Assembly (NCBI GenBank): GCA_016712525.1
Contig: JADJQX010000001.1
Location: 2,503,501-2,567,500, forward strand
Direction: 5' to 3'
DNA length: 64,000 nt
DNA from: Myxococcales bacterium
GTDB taxonomy: Bacteria > Myxococcota_A > Polyangia > Polyangiales > Polyangiaceae
In this document: positions 48,627 through 57,944 of the stretch, one piece after another
How positions within the stretch are numbered: the stretch's first letter is position 1
Layout of the letters: every line of letters starts with the position of its first letter
Program-made: the position numbers and the translations under genes
The notes under the pieces: generated by a model
The model's input: only the letters and a program-made list of their open reading frames with translations
What the model was told of the DNA's origin: nothing
Database searches by the model: none

Positions 48627-49400
48627 GTGCTGACTCCCAGGCGGCTCCTCTTCGCGACCGGGCTCGCGGCCTTCACGTTCGCGCTCCCCTTCGCGTTCGC
48701 CCAGCCGAAACGTGGCGGTGGCGCGGCCAAACCGAAGCCCGCCGCCAGCGCGACGGCCAAACCCGCGAAGGACGGCGAGGCGCCCACGCCCACGGCCGAG
48801 AGCGACGCGGGCCCGAGCGACGACGGCGGCGACCTCCCCGTGGCCAAGCCGGAAACGTGGGAGGGGGGCATCAAGCCGTCGCCCCTCACCCCCCAGCCGA
48901 ACGAGTACCCCGGCGCCGTCGATGGGGGCGCACCGCTCGACTACGACCGCATCCTCGCGGACATCGCGGCTCTCCGCGCACGTGTCGCGGCCGCGAGCCA
49001 AAACTTGTATCTTTCACGCATCGCGATCTCGGTCCAGTCCGAGGGGAGCGACTCGCGCATCGCGCGCCTCACGGTGTCCCTCGACGACGGCGTCGTGTTC
49101 ACCGCGCCCCAAGGCTTCCGCGCGGACGACGCGAAGGCCGTGTACGACCACGCCGTCTCGCCGGGGCGTCACGCCGTGACGGTCGAGGCCGAGCGAAAAG
49201 ATGCCAAAGACGAGTCGTTCCGCTCGGCGCAGCGCTCGCGGTTCATCGTCGACGTCCCGAAGGATCAGGTGCTCAAGGTGGAGCTCCGCGTCTCGGACGA
49301 CTCGACCATGGGCGCCGATTTCCCGGGTGACAAGTCGGGACGCTACGACCTCCGCGTGCGCCTCCGCGCCAAGGCGAGCCCCGTGGGGAAGGCCCCGTGA
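48627..49400 (+). CDS. Exported hypothetical protein, first gene of the TPR operon
   Basis: A 257-residue secreted protein. A signal peptide (LLFATGLAAFTFALPFAFA) is followed by a Lys/Ala/Pro-rich linker (about 27-85) and a compact domain: helix YDRILADIAALRARVAAASQ, then strands RIAISVQSEG, RLTVSLDDGVVFTA and HAVTVEAE and RSRFIVDVPKDQVLKVELRV. This looks like a beta-sandwich dihydrolipoamide-free periplasmic domain similar to parts of PEGA/carboxypeptidase-regulatory folds. The function is unknown. The stop overlaps the next start by four bases (GTGA), tying it to the TPR proteins. Confidence 0.75.
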   Translation: MLTPRRLLFATGLAAFTFALPFAFAQPKRGGGAAKPKPAASATAKPAKDGEAPTPTAESDAGPSDDGGDLPVAKPETWEGGIKPSPLTPQPNEYPGAVDGGAPLDYDRILADIAALRARVAAASQNLYLSRIAISVQSEGSDSRIARLTVSLDDGVVFTAPQGFRADDAKAVYDHAVSPGRHAVTVEAERKDAKDESFRSAQRSRFIVDVPKDQVLKVELRVSDDSTMGADFPGDKSGRYDLRVRLRAKASPVGKAP

Positions 49401-51445
49401 CGCGGGGCTCGCGGCGTCGTGGTCTCGGCGTGCTCGTGCCGCTCGTGGCCGTGCTCCTCCCGTGGGCCGAGGCGTTCGCGCAGTCTCCGGCCGCGCCGCC
49501 CGCGTCGGCTCCTTCGGGCGCGCCCGCCACGACGACACCCGCCGCGCCGCCTCCGCCGTCGCCCGCCCCTCCGAAGCCCGAGGGCGATCTCACACGAGGC
49601 GAGGGGATGCGCGCCTACCAAGCGGCGATGGCCGCCCGCAGGCTCGGGCCCCAGCGCGCGCCCACGGTCGAAGAGTTTCGTGAGCGTGTCGCCGACGCCG
49701 AGGCCCTCGTGCGCGCGAACCGCACCGACGAGGCCATCTCGCGCCTCACCGAGATCGTGGAGAGCCGTGATTTCGCCGTTCAAGCCGAGACCGACGAGGG
49801 CCGCGCCGCGGTGCTCGCGCTCGGCGAAGCGTACGCGGCGGCGGGCATTCGGCAGCCTGCGCGAGGCTACCTTCGCCGAGTCCTCACCACGAAGGGGGCG
49901 TGGGAGTCTCGCGGGGCGTACGCGCGCCGCGCGGTGAAGAAGCTCGTCGAGATCGGCCTCGAGACCCGCGCCTTCGCGGACGCCGAGGCCGACCTGAAGG
50001 ACGTGCCCGAGTCGGCCCCCGAAGAGACCAAGGCCGAGATCGCCTACCTCCGAGGCCGCGCGCGCGAGGCCGCGAACGACCCCGACGGGGCGCTCGGGTT
50101 CTACGCCAAGGTGCCCGAGACCTCCCGCTTCTGGTCGCAGGCGACGTACCTGTCGGGCCTCATCCACGTGGAGCACGGCCGCGCCAAAGAGGGAGAGAAC
50201 CTGTTCTGCAAGGTGGCCGACCCGAAGCGCCAAGACAAGACGGCCCCCGTGCTCGCCGACGAGAAGTTCTTCGCCGTGCGCGATCTCGCCCGGTTGGCGC
50301 TCGGGCGCGTCGCGCACGATCAGTTCCGCCACGACGACGCGCGCTACTACTACTACCTCGTCCCTCGGGACTCGGACCGCCTCTCCGAGGCGCTCTACGA
50401 GGCGGCGACCACGCGCTACGAGAAGAAGGACTACCAAGGCGCGCGCGAGCTGCTCGACGAGCTCAAGAAGCTCGACAAACACCACCGCTACGAGGACGAG
50501 GCCGGCATCCTCGACGCGTACATCGACCTCGCGCTGTGCCGCTTCGCCGAGAGCGACAAGAAGCTCCGCGCCTTCCTCACGCGGTACGAGCCCATTCGAA
50601 ACGCCGCGCGCACGCTCGGAGGGTCGGATCGTGGGGTGTCCGCGCTGCTCGCCGCCGCGTCGAACAAAGCCGACGCCGGCGCGGTCGAGGCCACGTCCCT
50701 CGCGATCTCGCCCGACGCGCTCCGCACCGTGGCGGCCCTCGTCCGCATCGACCCGACCTACGCTCAAATCGCCAAAAAATCCGCGATCTTGGAGCGCGAG
50801 GTCTCGGGGCTTCGGCTCGCGAAGCGCACCTTGGGCGACATGCAGGCGAGCCTCGCCACGAACGGCGGAGTGCGCCCCGCGACCGACGACAAACCCGATC
50901 TCGCCGAGCGTGACAGCGAGGCCCGCGCGTCGCTCGACGGCGTGCGCCGCGACCTCGACGATCTCGCCGCCACCAAGAACGACGCGACCGTGGCGGAGCT
51001 CCGCAAAGAGCTCGCGTCGCTCGAGGGCAAGCTCAAGGTCGCGGGGGCCCAAGCGCGCGCGGCGGAAGGCGCCGAGTCTCCCACGGACCTCGGTGGCCTC
51101 TGGAAGCACGACGAACAGCGCGCCACCTCCCTCTCCGCGGACGTCGAGAACGTACGCCGCGAGCTCTCGGGCACCGAGCAAGCCCTCGCAAAAGACGCGC
51201 TCCGCAGGCTCGATCTCAGGCTCTCGCGCTTGCTCCGGCGCGCGCGGCTCGGGCGCATCGAGTCGGTCCTCGGCAAGAAGCGGGCGCTCGAGGTCGAGAT
51301 CGAGGCCATCGCCGACGGCTTCCTCCCCCGCGACGCGGTCGACTCGCTCGACGCCGCCCGCTACCTGAAAGACTCGGAAGAGTACTGGCCCTTCGAGGGC
51401 GACGACTGGCCCGACGAGTACGTGGGCGGCGAGGGGCTCCGCTGA
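49397..51445 (+). CDS. Periplasmic TPR protein, GltC/NfsC-like
   Basis: A 682-residue exported protein. The signal peptide (VLVPLVAVLLPWAEAFAQ) is followed by a Pro/Ala/Thr-rich linker and helical tetratricopeptide-type repeats through about residues 85-400 (for example AEIAYLRGRAREAANDPDGALGFY and YYYYLVPRDSDRLSEALYEAA). From about residue 400 there are long charged helices, including RKELASLEGKLKVAGAQARAAE, that may form coiled coil. Length and position between a small protein and a larger TPR protein recall GltC of the myxobacterial gliding cluster. Starts with GTG inside a GTGA overlap; its stop shares a base with the next start. Confidence 0.75.
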   Translation: MTRGSRRRGLGVLVPLVAVLLPWAEAFAQSPAAPPASAPSGAPATTTPAAPPPPSPAPPKPEGDLTRGEGMRAYQAAMAARRLGPQRAPTVEEFRERVADAEALVRANRTDEAISRLTEIVESRDFAVQAETDEGRAAVLALGEAYAAAGIRQPARGYLRRVLTTKGAWESRGAYARRAVKKLVEIGLETRAFADAEADLKDVPESAPEETKAEIAYLRGRAREAANDPDGALGFYAKVPETSRFWSQATYLSGLIHVEHGRAKEGENLFCKVADPKRQDKTAPVLADEKFFAVRDLARLALGRVAHDQFRHDDARYYYYLVPRDSDRLSEALYEAATTRYEKKDYQGARELLDELKKLDKHHRYEDEAGILDAYIDLALCRFAESDKKLRAFLTRYEPIRNAARTLGGSDRGVSALLAAASNKADAGAVEATSLAISPDALRTVAALVRIDPTYAQIAKKSAILEREVSGLRLAKRTLGDMQASLATNGGVRPATDDKPDLAERDSEARASLDGVRRDLDDLAATKNDATVAELRKELASLEGKLKVAGAQARAAEGAESPTDLGGLWKHDEQRATSLSADVENVRRELSGTEQALAKDALRRLDLRLSRLLRRARLGRIESVLGKKRALEVEIEAIADGFLPRDAVDSLDAARYLKDSEEYWPFEGDDWPDEYVGGEGLR

Positions 51446-54400
51446 TGCGAACGCTCCATCTCCTCTCGGCCGTCTCGGTGCTCGTGATCGCGAGCTCGGC
51501 GAGCGCCGCACCCGACAAAAAGCCTCCCGTGACGCCGCCGCCCGCGACCGCTCAAGGGGCCGGCACGCTCGTCACGACGCCGACCACGGCCGCGCCGACC
51601 ACGAGCGTGAAGGCCGCCGACGAGCGCACCGTGTCGGCCGGTCCCTCGGCTCGGCCGGTGGGGCGTGTGGCTGGACGCGAGGGCGTAAAACGGCCCGAGA
51701 TGCGCGGACCGCGCCTGCCCGAAGAGGTCCGCAAGAAGCTCCGCGCGCAGCTCGATGCGCGCGTCGAGCGTGATCTCCAGGCTATTCGTGAGCTCCGCAA
51801 AGAGGCCATCGGCCTTTTGACCACCTTCGTCGACGAGACCCCGAAAGAGGCGCGTGAGATGCCCGAGGCCCTCATGCGGCTCGGCGAGCTCACCTGGGAG
51901 ACCGAGCGCGAGGCCGTGGTCGATCGCTTCCGCGCGTGGGAGAAGCTTCCCGAGGCCACACGAGGGCCCGCGCCCGATCCCAACTACGGCCCGGCCCGCG
52001 CCCTCTTCGCGCGTGTGCTCCGCGACTACCCGTGGTTCTCGCAGTACGACCTCGCCCTCTACGTCGACGGGTTCCTCGCCACCGAGCAGGGCAAGCTCGA
52101 CGAGGCCCAAGCGCGCTTCGATCGCATCCTGCGGGATCACCCTCGCTCGCGCTTCGTGCCCGACGCCCACATGTCGCGCGCGGAGCTCCTCTTCTCGCAG
52201 AAGAGCGACTACGTGGGCGCGCTCGCCGAGTACGAAGAGGTGCTCAAATTCAAGGACAGCGAGCTCTACGGGCTCGCGCTCTTCAAGAGCGCCTGGTGCC
52301 TCTGGCGCCTCGGCCGCTCCGAAGAGGCCGCGAAGCGCTTCGTCGGCGTGTTCGAGGTGACCGACTCGAACAAGGTCCAAGGCGAGAGCAAGAAGAAGCA
52401 GCTCGACGAGCTCCAGGCCGAGGCCTTGAAGTACCTCGTCGAGGTCTTCACCGAGGACGAGAAGAACACCGCGTCCGACGTGTACGGGTTCCTCACCAAG
52501 ATCGGCGGCGACAGGTTCGCGGGCAAGGTGGTGCGCGCGCTCGCGACCCAGTTCTACGATCAAGCGCACTACGAACGAGGCATCGAGGCCTACGAGCTGC
52601 TCCTGAAGCTCGAGCCCACGAGCCCCGACGCGGGCCGCTGGGTGCTGCAGATCGCCGACGGTCAGGCCACCCTCGAAGACTGGCCCAAGCTCCGGAACAC
52701 GTACGCGCGCGCGCTCGCCGGCTACACCACGGGCAGCTCGTGGTCGAAGGCGCAGGGCGATCCGCAGAACGTGGCCGACACGCAGAAGCAGATCGAGACC
52801 CACCTTCGTGAGCACGCGCTCCAGCTCCACGCGAAGGGCCAGAAGGACAAGAGCCGCACCGAGCTCGAAGGGGCCGCCGGCCTCTACGAAGTGTATCTCT
52901 CGAAATTCGCTCAGGAAAAGAACGCCTATCAGATCGAGTTCTACGTCGGCGAGATCCAGTTCCACAGGCTCGGGAAGAACACCGAGGCGGCCACGCACTA
53001 CATGGCCGCCGCGAGGGGCATCCCCCAGAGCGAGGCGAACGTCGAGCCTCAGAAGACGCTCCGCCACGACGCCCTCTACAACGCGATCGCCGCGCTCGAG
53101 CGTGTGCGCGTGACCGAGCTCGAGGCGCGCAAGGGCAAGCCCCAGGGCGCCTACCAAGAGACCGAGGCCGACAAAAAGTTCGCCGAGGCTCTCGAGCTCT
53201 ACGCGCAGCTCTACCCGCAAGATCCGGCGCTGCCCGAGCTCCTCTTCCGACAGGGCCGGCTCTATTACGACTACGGCGTCTACGATCCGGCGGTGAAGAT
53301 CCTGGGCTCGCTCGTCGAGAAATTTCCGAATAGCCAGTTCTCGCAAGGCGCCGGCGAGCTCATCTTGGACTCGTTCAACAAGTCCAAGAACTACGAGAAC
53401 ATCGAGGTGTGGGCGCGGCGCCTCAAGGCGACCCCGAGCTTCGCGTCGGCCGCGCAGCAGGCCCGCCTCGACACGCTCATCGTGCAGGCCGTCTTCAAGC
53501 AGGGCGAGCAGAAGTCGGCCGCGAACGATCACGCGGGCGCGGCGCAGGCGTACCTCCGCGCGGCGCGTGAGTTCCCGAAGGACCCTCGCGCGGCGCAGGC
53601 CTGCGTGAACGCCGAGCTCTCGGCGCAGAAGGCCGGAGACGTGACCACGCTCAAAGAGGCGGCGAAGCTCGTCACGAGCCGCGAGTACGCGACCCGCCCC
53701 GAGGCCCCTCAGGGCGCGTGGATCGCGGCGTCCACGCTCCAGGCCATGGGCCTCTTCGGCGACGCGGCCGACCTCCACGAGGCCATCGCCCAGAACGCCG
53801 ACAAGGACCACCCGAACTACCAGAAGTTCGAGCACACGAAAGATGCAGGATACAACGCGGTCGTCCTGCGCGTGGCGACGGGCGAGCACGACAAGGCCAT
53901 CGCCGCGGGCAACAAATACCTCGCCGTGTGGGGCTCGAGCGCCGAGGCCGACGAGGTCGTCTTCGAGATGGGCCGCGCGCACCAGAACGCCGGCCGTAAC
54001 AAAGAGGCCGTCGATCTCTACCGCCGGTACGTAGGTCGCACGAAGAACCTCGACCACCGCGTGCAAGGCCTCGTGCTGCTCGCCATGGCGCAGCAAAAGA
54101 CCGACGACGAGAAGGGCTCCGATCTCTCGCTGAAAGAGGCCGTCTCGCTCGGCCGACAGCGCGGGCGCGAGCTCGGCGCCGACGGCAAGTTTTACGCGGC
54201 CAAGGCGCGTTACATGGAGGGCGAGAAGATCCTCCGCAGGTTCGATCAGATCCAGATCCAGGGGGACGTGAAGCAGCTCTCGGCGCGCCTCAAGCAGAAG
54301 GCCGAGCTCTTGAAGGCCGCGTCCACCGTGTTCCTCGACACGGTCTCCCTCGGCGTGGCCGAGTGGACCACGGCGGCGCTCTACCAGATCGGTCGCACGT

Positions 54401-54801
54401 ACGAGTCGTTCGCCAAGGCGCTCCGCGACGCTCCTCCTCCGTCGAACCTCTCCGACGCCGACAAAGAGGCCTACCAGACGCAGATCGACGAGTTCGTCGT
54501 GCCCATCGAGGAGCGCAGCCTCGACGCCTACGAGAACGGCTGGAAGAAGGCGATCGAGCTCGGCATCTACAACCAGTGGACCGCCAAGATGCGCGAGGCC
54601 CTCGGGCGCCTCAACGCGGAGCTCTACCCGCCGTTCGTGGAGACGGGCTTCGACGTGCGCTCCAAGGGGCCCGCAGCGTTGCCCGCGTTCATCGATGCCC
54701 CGCGACGCGGTGGCGCGCCCGCGAAGCCTCCGGCCGCGGCCTCCCCGGCGCCTGCGCCTGCCCCCGCGCCTGCCCCGGTCCCGGCGAAAGGGGCCAAGTG
54801 A
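51445..54801 (+). CDS. Large periplasmic TPR protein, GltD/AgmU-like
   Basis: An 1118-residue exported protein. Signal peptide (LLSAVSVLVIASSASAA), short low-complexity linker, then TPR-like helices over nearly the whole length (ALFARVLRDYPWFSQYDLALYVDGFL, AEYEEVLKFKDSELYGLALFKSAWCLWRLG, EGAAGLYEVYLSKFAQEKN and others), ending in a Pro/Ala-rich tail (about 1085-1118). It resembles GltD/AgmU in length (about 1,200), location and TPR content. It probably acts as a scaffold between inner and outer membranes. The start is ATG 51445, sharing one base with the previous stop; the stop shares one base with the next start (54801). Confidence 0.78.
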   Translation: MRTLHLLSAVSVLVIASSASAAPDKKPPVTPPPATAQGAGTLVTTPTTAAPTTSVKAADERTVSAGPSARPVGRVAGREGVKRPEMRGPRLPEEVRKKLRAQLDARVERDLQAIRELRKEAIGLLTTFVDETPKEAREMPEALMRLGELTWETEREAVVDRFRAWEKLPEATRGPAPDPNYGPARALFARVLRDYPWFSQYDLALYVDGFLATEQGKLDEAQARFDRILRDHPRSRFVPDAHMSRAELLFSQKSDYVGALAEYEEVLKFKDSELYGLALFKSAWCLWRLGRSEEAAKRFVGVFEVTDSNKVQGESKKKQLDELQAEALKYLVEVFTEDEKNTASDVYGFLTKIGGDRFAGKVVRALATQFYDQAHYERGIEAYELLLKLEPTSPDAGRWVLQIADGQATLEDWPKLRNTYARALAGYTTGSSWSKAQGDPQNVADTQKQIETHLREHALQLHAKGQKDKSRTELEGAAGLYEVYLSKFAQEKNAYQIEFYVGEIQFHRLGKNTEAATHYMAAARGIPQSEANVEPQKTLRHDALYNAIAALERVRVTELEARKGKPQGAYQETEADKKFAEALELYAQLYPQDPALPELLFRQGRLYYDYGVYDPAVKILGSLVEKFPNSQFSQGAGELILDSFNKSKNYENIEVWARRLKATPSFASAAQQARLDTLIVQAVFKQGEQKSAANDHAGAAQAYLRAAREFPKDPRAAQACVNAELSAQKAGDVTTLKEAAKLVTSREYATRPEAPQGAWIAASTLQAMGLFGDAADLHEAIAQNADKDHPNYQKFEHTKDAGYNAVVLRVATGEHDKAIAAGNKYLAVWGSSAEADEVVFEMGRAHQNAGRNKEAVDLYRRYVGRTKNLDHRVQGLVLLAMAQQKTDDEKGSDLSLKEAVSLGRQRGRELGADGKFYAAKARYMEGEKILRRFDQIQIQGDVKQLSARLKQKAELLKAASTVFLDTVSLGVAEWTTAALYQIGRTYESFAKALRDAPPPSNLSDADKEAYQTQIDEFVVPIEERSLDAYENGWKKAIELGIYNQWTAKMREALGRLNAELYPPFVETGFDVRSKGPAALPAFIDAPRRGGAPAKPPAAASPAPAPAPAPAPVPAKGAK

Positions 54802-55970
54802 TGGATACTAAACGATTTTGTGTAGCCCTCTCCATGGCGGCGCTCGTCGCCTGTGGGGGCAAAGCGGTCAACGGTCCGGCCTCCGGTCCGAAGGCGCTCC
54901 CTCCGGCGAACCCCGCCGCCGTGGGCAAGATGGTGCAAGGCATCACGTTCGCGAAGGAGCCGCGTGGTCGTGCGCAGGGCATCGCGCTGCTCCGCGAGGC
55001 GGTGGCGATCGACCCGAACCTTTGGGAGGCCCACTTCGACCTCGGGCTCGTGCTCGCGATGGACTCCGATCTCTCGGGGGCCGAGGGCGCGCTCAAGACG
55101 GCGAGCTCGCTCGCGCCCGATCAAGAAGACGTGGCCGTCGCGCTCGCCGAGGTGCGTCGCCGTCGTGGGCTCACGAAAGAGGCGGCCGAGGGGCTCGAGT
55201 CGTTCGTCGCGCAAAACCCGCAGGCCACCGAGGCGCGCTCGCTCCTCGCCACGGCGCTCCGTGACTCGGGGCAGTACGAGAAGGCCATCAAAGAGGCCCG
55301 CGAGGTGCTCGTCCGCAAGTCGGGAGACGCCTCGGCGCTCTCGGAGCTCGCGCTCTGTCACCTCGCCAAACAAGAGCGTGAGAGCGCGAAGCTGCTGGCG
55401 CGCCAAGCCATCGACGCGAACCCGAAGAGCGCCGCGGCCCACCGCGTGATGGGCCTCGTGCACCTCGGCGACGGCGACGACGCCGCGGCGTTCGCGTCGT
55501 TCCAAAAGGCCGCCCAAGAAGACCCACGCGACACGACCGCGCGCCTCAACATGGGCACGGTGCTCCTCCGCGCGGGCGCGTACGCGAAGGCGGAAGAGCA
55601 GTACCGCGCCGCCCTCCAAGTGGCCCCGGACGACCTCGACGCGCAGGTCGGCCTCGCCGCGGCGCTCCGCGGGCAAGCCGAGGGAAAGGCTCAAAACAAG
55701 CTCGACGAGGCCAAGTCCCTCCTCGACAAGGTGCTCGACAAGAACCCGAAACACGCGAGCGCGCTCTTCAACCTCGGCGTCTTGCTGAGCGATTTCCAGA
55801 AGAAGCCCGACCAGGCCAAGCCGCTCTTCGAGCGCTTCCTCGACGTGGCCCCGAAGGCTCATCCTGCGCGCGCCGAGGCCGAAAAACGCCTCGCGCAGGC
55901 CCCCAAGGCTGCGCCGCCGCCGCCCGCACCCGCGGCTCCCGCGCCCGCGAAACCCGGAGGGAAGTCGTGA
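54801..55970 (+). CDS. TPR lipoprotein, GltE/AglT-like
   Basis: A 389-residue lipoprotein. Lipobox ALVAC gives Cys18. TPR units follow regularly from about residue 55 to 340 (GIALLREAVAIDPNLWEAHFDLG, KAIKEAREVLVRKSGDASALSELALC, AAAFASFQKAAQEDPRDTTARLNMG, KAEEQYRAALQVAPDDLDAQVGLA), with a Pro/Ala tail. A lipid-anchored TPR protein following a GltD-like gene matches GltE/AglT. The start codons (GAT ACT AAA CGA TTT TGT GTA) are unusually AT-rich for this sequence. ATG 54801 shares one base with the preceding stop; the stop overlaps the next gene by four bases. Confidence 0.82.
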   Translation: MDTKRFCVALSMAALVACGGKAVNGPASGPKALPPANPAAVGKMVQGITFAKEPRGRAQGIALLREAVAIDPNLWEAHFDLGLVLAMDSDLSGAEGALKTASSLAPDQEDVAVALAEVRRRRGLTKEAAEGLESFVAQNPQATEARSLLATALRDSGQYEKAIKEAREVLVRKSGDASALSELALCHLAKQERESAKLLARQAIDANPKSAAAHRVMGLVHLGDGDDAAAFASFQKAAQEDPRDTTARLNMGTVLLRAGAYAKAEEQYRAALQVAPDDLDAQVGLAAALRGQAEGKAQNKLDEAKSLLDKVLDKNPKHASALFNLGVLLSDFQKKPDQAKPLFERFLDVAPKAHPARAEAEKRLAQAPKAAPPPPAPAAPAPAKPGGKS

Positions 55971-56398
55971 ATCGTCGAACGAGCCGCCTCGCCCGCATGT
56001 CCTTCGCGGTCCTCCTGTGCGGGGCGTTCACGGCTTCGGTGATCGACGGGGCCGCGCTCGCCAAGCCCCCACGACCTCAGCCCGCGCGGCCCCAGCCTGC
56101 GCGCCCCGCACCTGCCCCGAAGCGCCCGCCCGTCCGCGACGGTGGTGCTCCGACCGACGCTGGTGCACCCACGCGCGAGGACACCCGCACCTCGAGCGAC
56201 GCGGCGGTCGTCGAGACGAAGACGGGCGACGGTGGCAAGTCGTTCCGCTTCGAGGCGCTCGAGGTCGAGGGGCGGCTGAAGAGCCCGCAGATCGTCTACT
56301 TCTTGCGGCGTGTGCGCGCCGAGTTCGCGGCCGGTGATCTCGGGCACAGGTCGTTTTCGCACGAGCTCTCCGAGACGCGCGACGAGCCGAGCTTCTGA
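55967..56398 (+). CDS. Small exported protein, last of TPR operon (GltF/energy-transducer-like tail)
   Basis: A 143-residue exported protein. Signal region (FAVLLCGAFTASVIDGAALA), Pro/Ala/Arg-rich linker (about 36-80), then a conserved-looking segment FRFEALEVEGRLKSPQIVYFLRRVRAEF and RSFSHEL. This block resembles the C-terminal piece found in small proteins beside TPR/TonB-like genes in myxobacteria. The start is GTG 55967, overlapping the TPR lipoprotein stop (GTGA). Function unknown; joint action with the TPR proteins is inferred from coupling. Confidence 0.72.
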   Translation: MNRRTSRLARMSFAVLLCGAFTASVIDGAALAKPPRPQPARPQPARPAPAPKRPPVRDGGAPTDAGAPTREDTRTSSDAAVVETKTGDGGKSFRFEALEVEGRLKSPQIVYFLRRVRAEFAAGDLGHRSFSHELSETRDEPSF

Positions 56399-56433
56399 GC
56401 CCGGACGTCCCGGCGAAGCGAAAGGTCGCCGGT

Positions 56434-56463
56434 TTGCTCCGCGCGAGGCTAGCTCGATATACT
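56434..56463 (+). promoter_or_regulatory. Candidate sigma-70 promoter, leaderless kinase gene
   Basis: TTGCTC (56434-56439) and TATACT (56458-56463) are 18 bases apart. The start codon TTG 56471 is only seven bases after the -10, so transcription would begin at or beside the start codon. Confidence 0.5.
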
Positions 56464-56470
56464 GCCTCGG

Positions 56471-57922
56471 TTGGACGACTCTTCGCGCCCAGGTACCGCA
56501 AAAGACCGCTACGAGGTCGTGAGCGAGCTCGCGACCGGCGGTATGGCGACCGTGTACCTGGGGCGGCTCGTGGGCGCGCGCGGGTTCTCTCGCACCGTGG
56601 CCGTCAAGGTGATGCACCCGCAGTACGCGAAGGACCGCGCCTTCTGCGACATGTTCGTCGACGAGGCGCGCCTCTCGGCGCGGATTCGGCACCCGAACGT
56701 CGTGCCCACGCTCGACGTGATCGACGATGTGGATCGTCTCGATATCGTTATGGAATACGTCGAGGGAGAGTCCCTCTCGGCGCTCCTCAAGACGTGCCGC
56801 GCCGAGGGGCGCCTGCTCCCGCGGGACATCGCGTGTGTCATCGTGCACGACCTCCTCTCCGGCTTGCATGCCGCACACGAGGCTCGCGGCGAGGACGGCG
56901 AGCCGCTCTCGATCGTGCACCGCGACGTGTCGCCGCAGAACGTGCTCGTCGGGGTCGATGGCCTCTCGCGCGTCATCGATTTCGGCGTCGCGAAGGCGCG
57001 CGGAAGGCTGCATTCTACACATAACGGGGAGATCAAGGGCAAGATCCCCTACATGCCGCCCGAGCAGCTCTACGGTGAGGAGCTCGATCGTCGCGTCGAC
57101 GTGTACTCGGCCGGGGTGGTCCTTTGGGAGGCCCTCGCGGGCAAGCGCCTCTACGACCAGCCGAACGAGGCCGCCGTCGTGCTCGCGATCACCGAGGGCC
57201 GCGTGGTCCCCCCGAGCACGTTCGCCGAGGGGATCCCGCCCGCGCTCGACGCGGTGGTGATGCGCGCCCTCGAGAAGAGCCCGGGCGACAGGTTCGCCAC
57301 CGCGCACGACATGGCCGCGGCGCTCGAGGACGCGGCGCCGCTCGCTTCACGCCGCAAGGTGGTGGAGCTCGTCCGCGAGGTGGCGCGCGAGAAGCTCGAG
57401 GAGCGCTCGCGCATCGTGCGCGCCCTCGAGAGCGGCAAGTCGTCGGCGGCGAGAGCCCGTCCGGCCGATGTGGCCACGGTCGTCGAGGGGCTGCCGGCGT
57501 CGTCCCCCTCGGGGAGCGCCCGTGGTCCCGCGCTCGCGATGTCCTCGTCCCCGTCGACGTCCCTCCCGTCGGGCGACAGGCCGCTCCGCGTCACGGTGCT
57601 CTTGGCGGCGGCGATGGTCGCCCTCGCGGCCATCCTGCTCATTTCGTCGCTCGTTCCCCGCGCGGAGGTGCCGCGAGCGAGCGCCGATGCCTCTCCCGCA
57701 CCCCCGGAGGCCGCCGCGTCGCCGTCGGCCGTCGTGTCGGCCGCGCCGCCTCCGGGCGCGCCCTCGGTCGCGGCGAGCGTGCCCGCGGCCCCGTCGATCG
57801 ACGCCGCGGCGAAGAGCGCTCCTCCGCGCCCGCCCACGACGAAGAAGAAGCCCGACGACTGCAACCCTCCCTACACGGTCGACGCCGAAGGGCACCGTCA
57901 CTACAAGGTCGAGTGTTTGTGA
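56471..57922 (+). CDS. Hanks-type Ser/Thr protein kinase with membrane helix
   Basis: A 483-residue kinase. Catalytic domain at about 13-290: glycine loop ATGGMA (third Gly is Ala), AVKVM lysine, HRDVSPQN catalytic loop (Asp152, with Ser instead of the usual Lys two residues on), DFG, and MPPEQ in place of APE. Ala/Ser-rich region, then a single membrane helix (VTVLLAAAMVALAAILLISSLV, near residue 380), a Pro/Ala linker and a conserved C-terminal stub with two Cys (DDCNPPY and VECL). The start is TTG 56471, needed to keep RYEVVSEL and fitting the adjacent TATACT. It is followed 22 bases later by the FHA regulator, a likely substrate or partner. Confidence 0.92.
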   Translation: MDDSSRPGTAKDRYEVVSELATGGMATVYLGRLVGARGFSRTVAVKVMHPQYAKDRAFCDMFVDEARLSARIRHPNVVPTLDVIDDVDRLDIVMEYVEGESLSALLKTCRAEGRLLPRDIACVIVHDLLSGLHAAHEARGEDGEPLSIVHRDVSPQNVLVGVDGLSRVIDFGVAKARGRLHSTHNGEIKGKIPYMPPEQLYGEELDRRVDVYSAGVVLWEALAGKRLYDQPNEAAVVLAITEGRVVPPSTFAEGIPPALDAVVMRALEKSPGDRFATAHDMAAALEDAAPLASRRKVVELVREVAREKLEERSRIVRALESGKSSAARARPADVATVVEGLPASSPSGSARGPALAMSSSPSTSLPSGDRPLRVTVLLAAAMVALAAILLISSLVPRAEVPRASADASPAPPEAAASPSAVVSAAPPPGAPSVAASVPAAPSIDAAAKSAPPRPPTTKKKPDDCNPPYTVDAEGHRHYKVECL

Positions 57923-57944
57923 CGCTCGCACGAACGAGGACGAA

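Noticed and set aside
51361..54096. 911-codon open frame on the minus strand
   Set aside because: Antisense to the large TPR gene, which has a signal peptide, TPR repeats and coupled neighbours; the reverse frame has no domain pattern.
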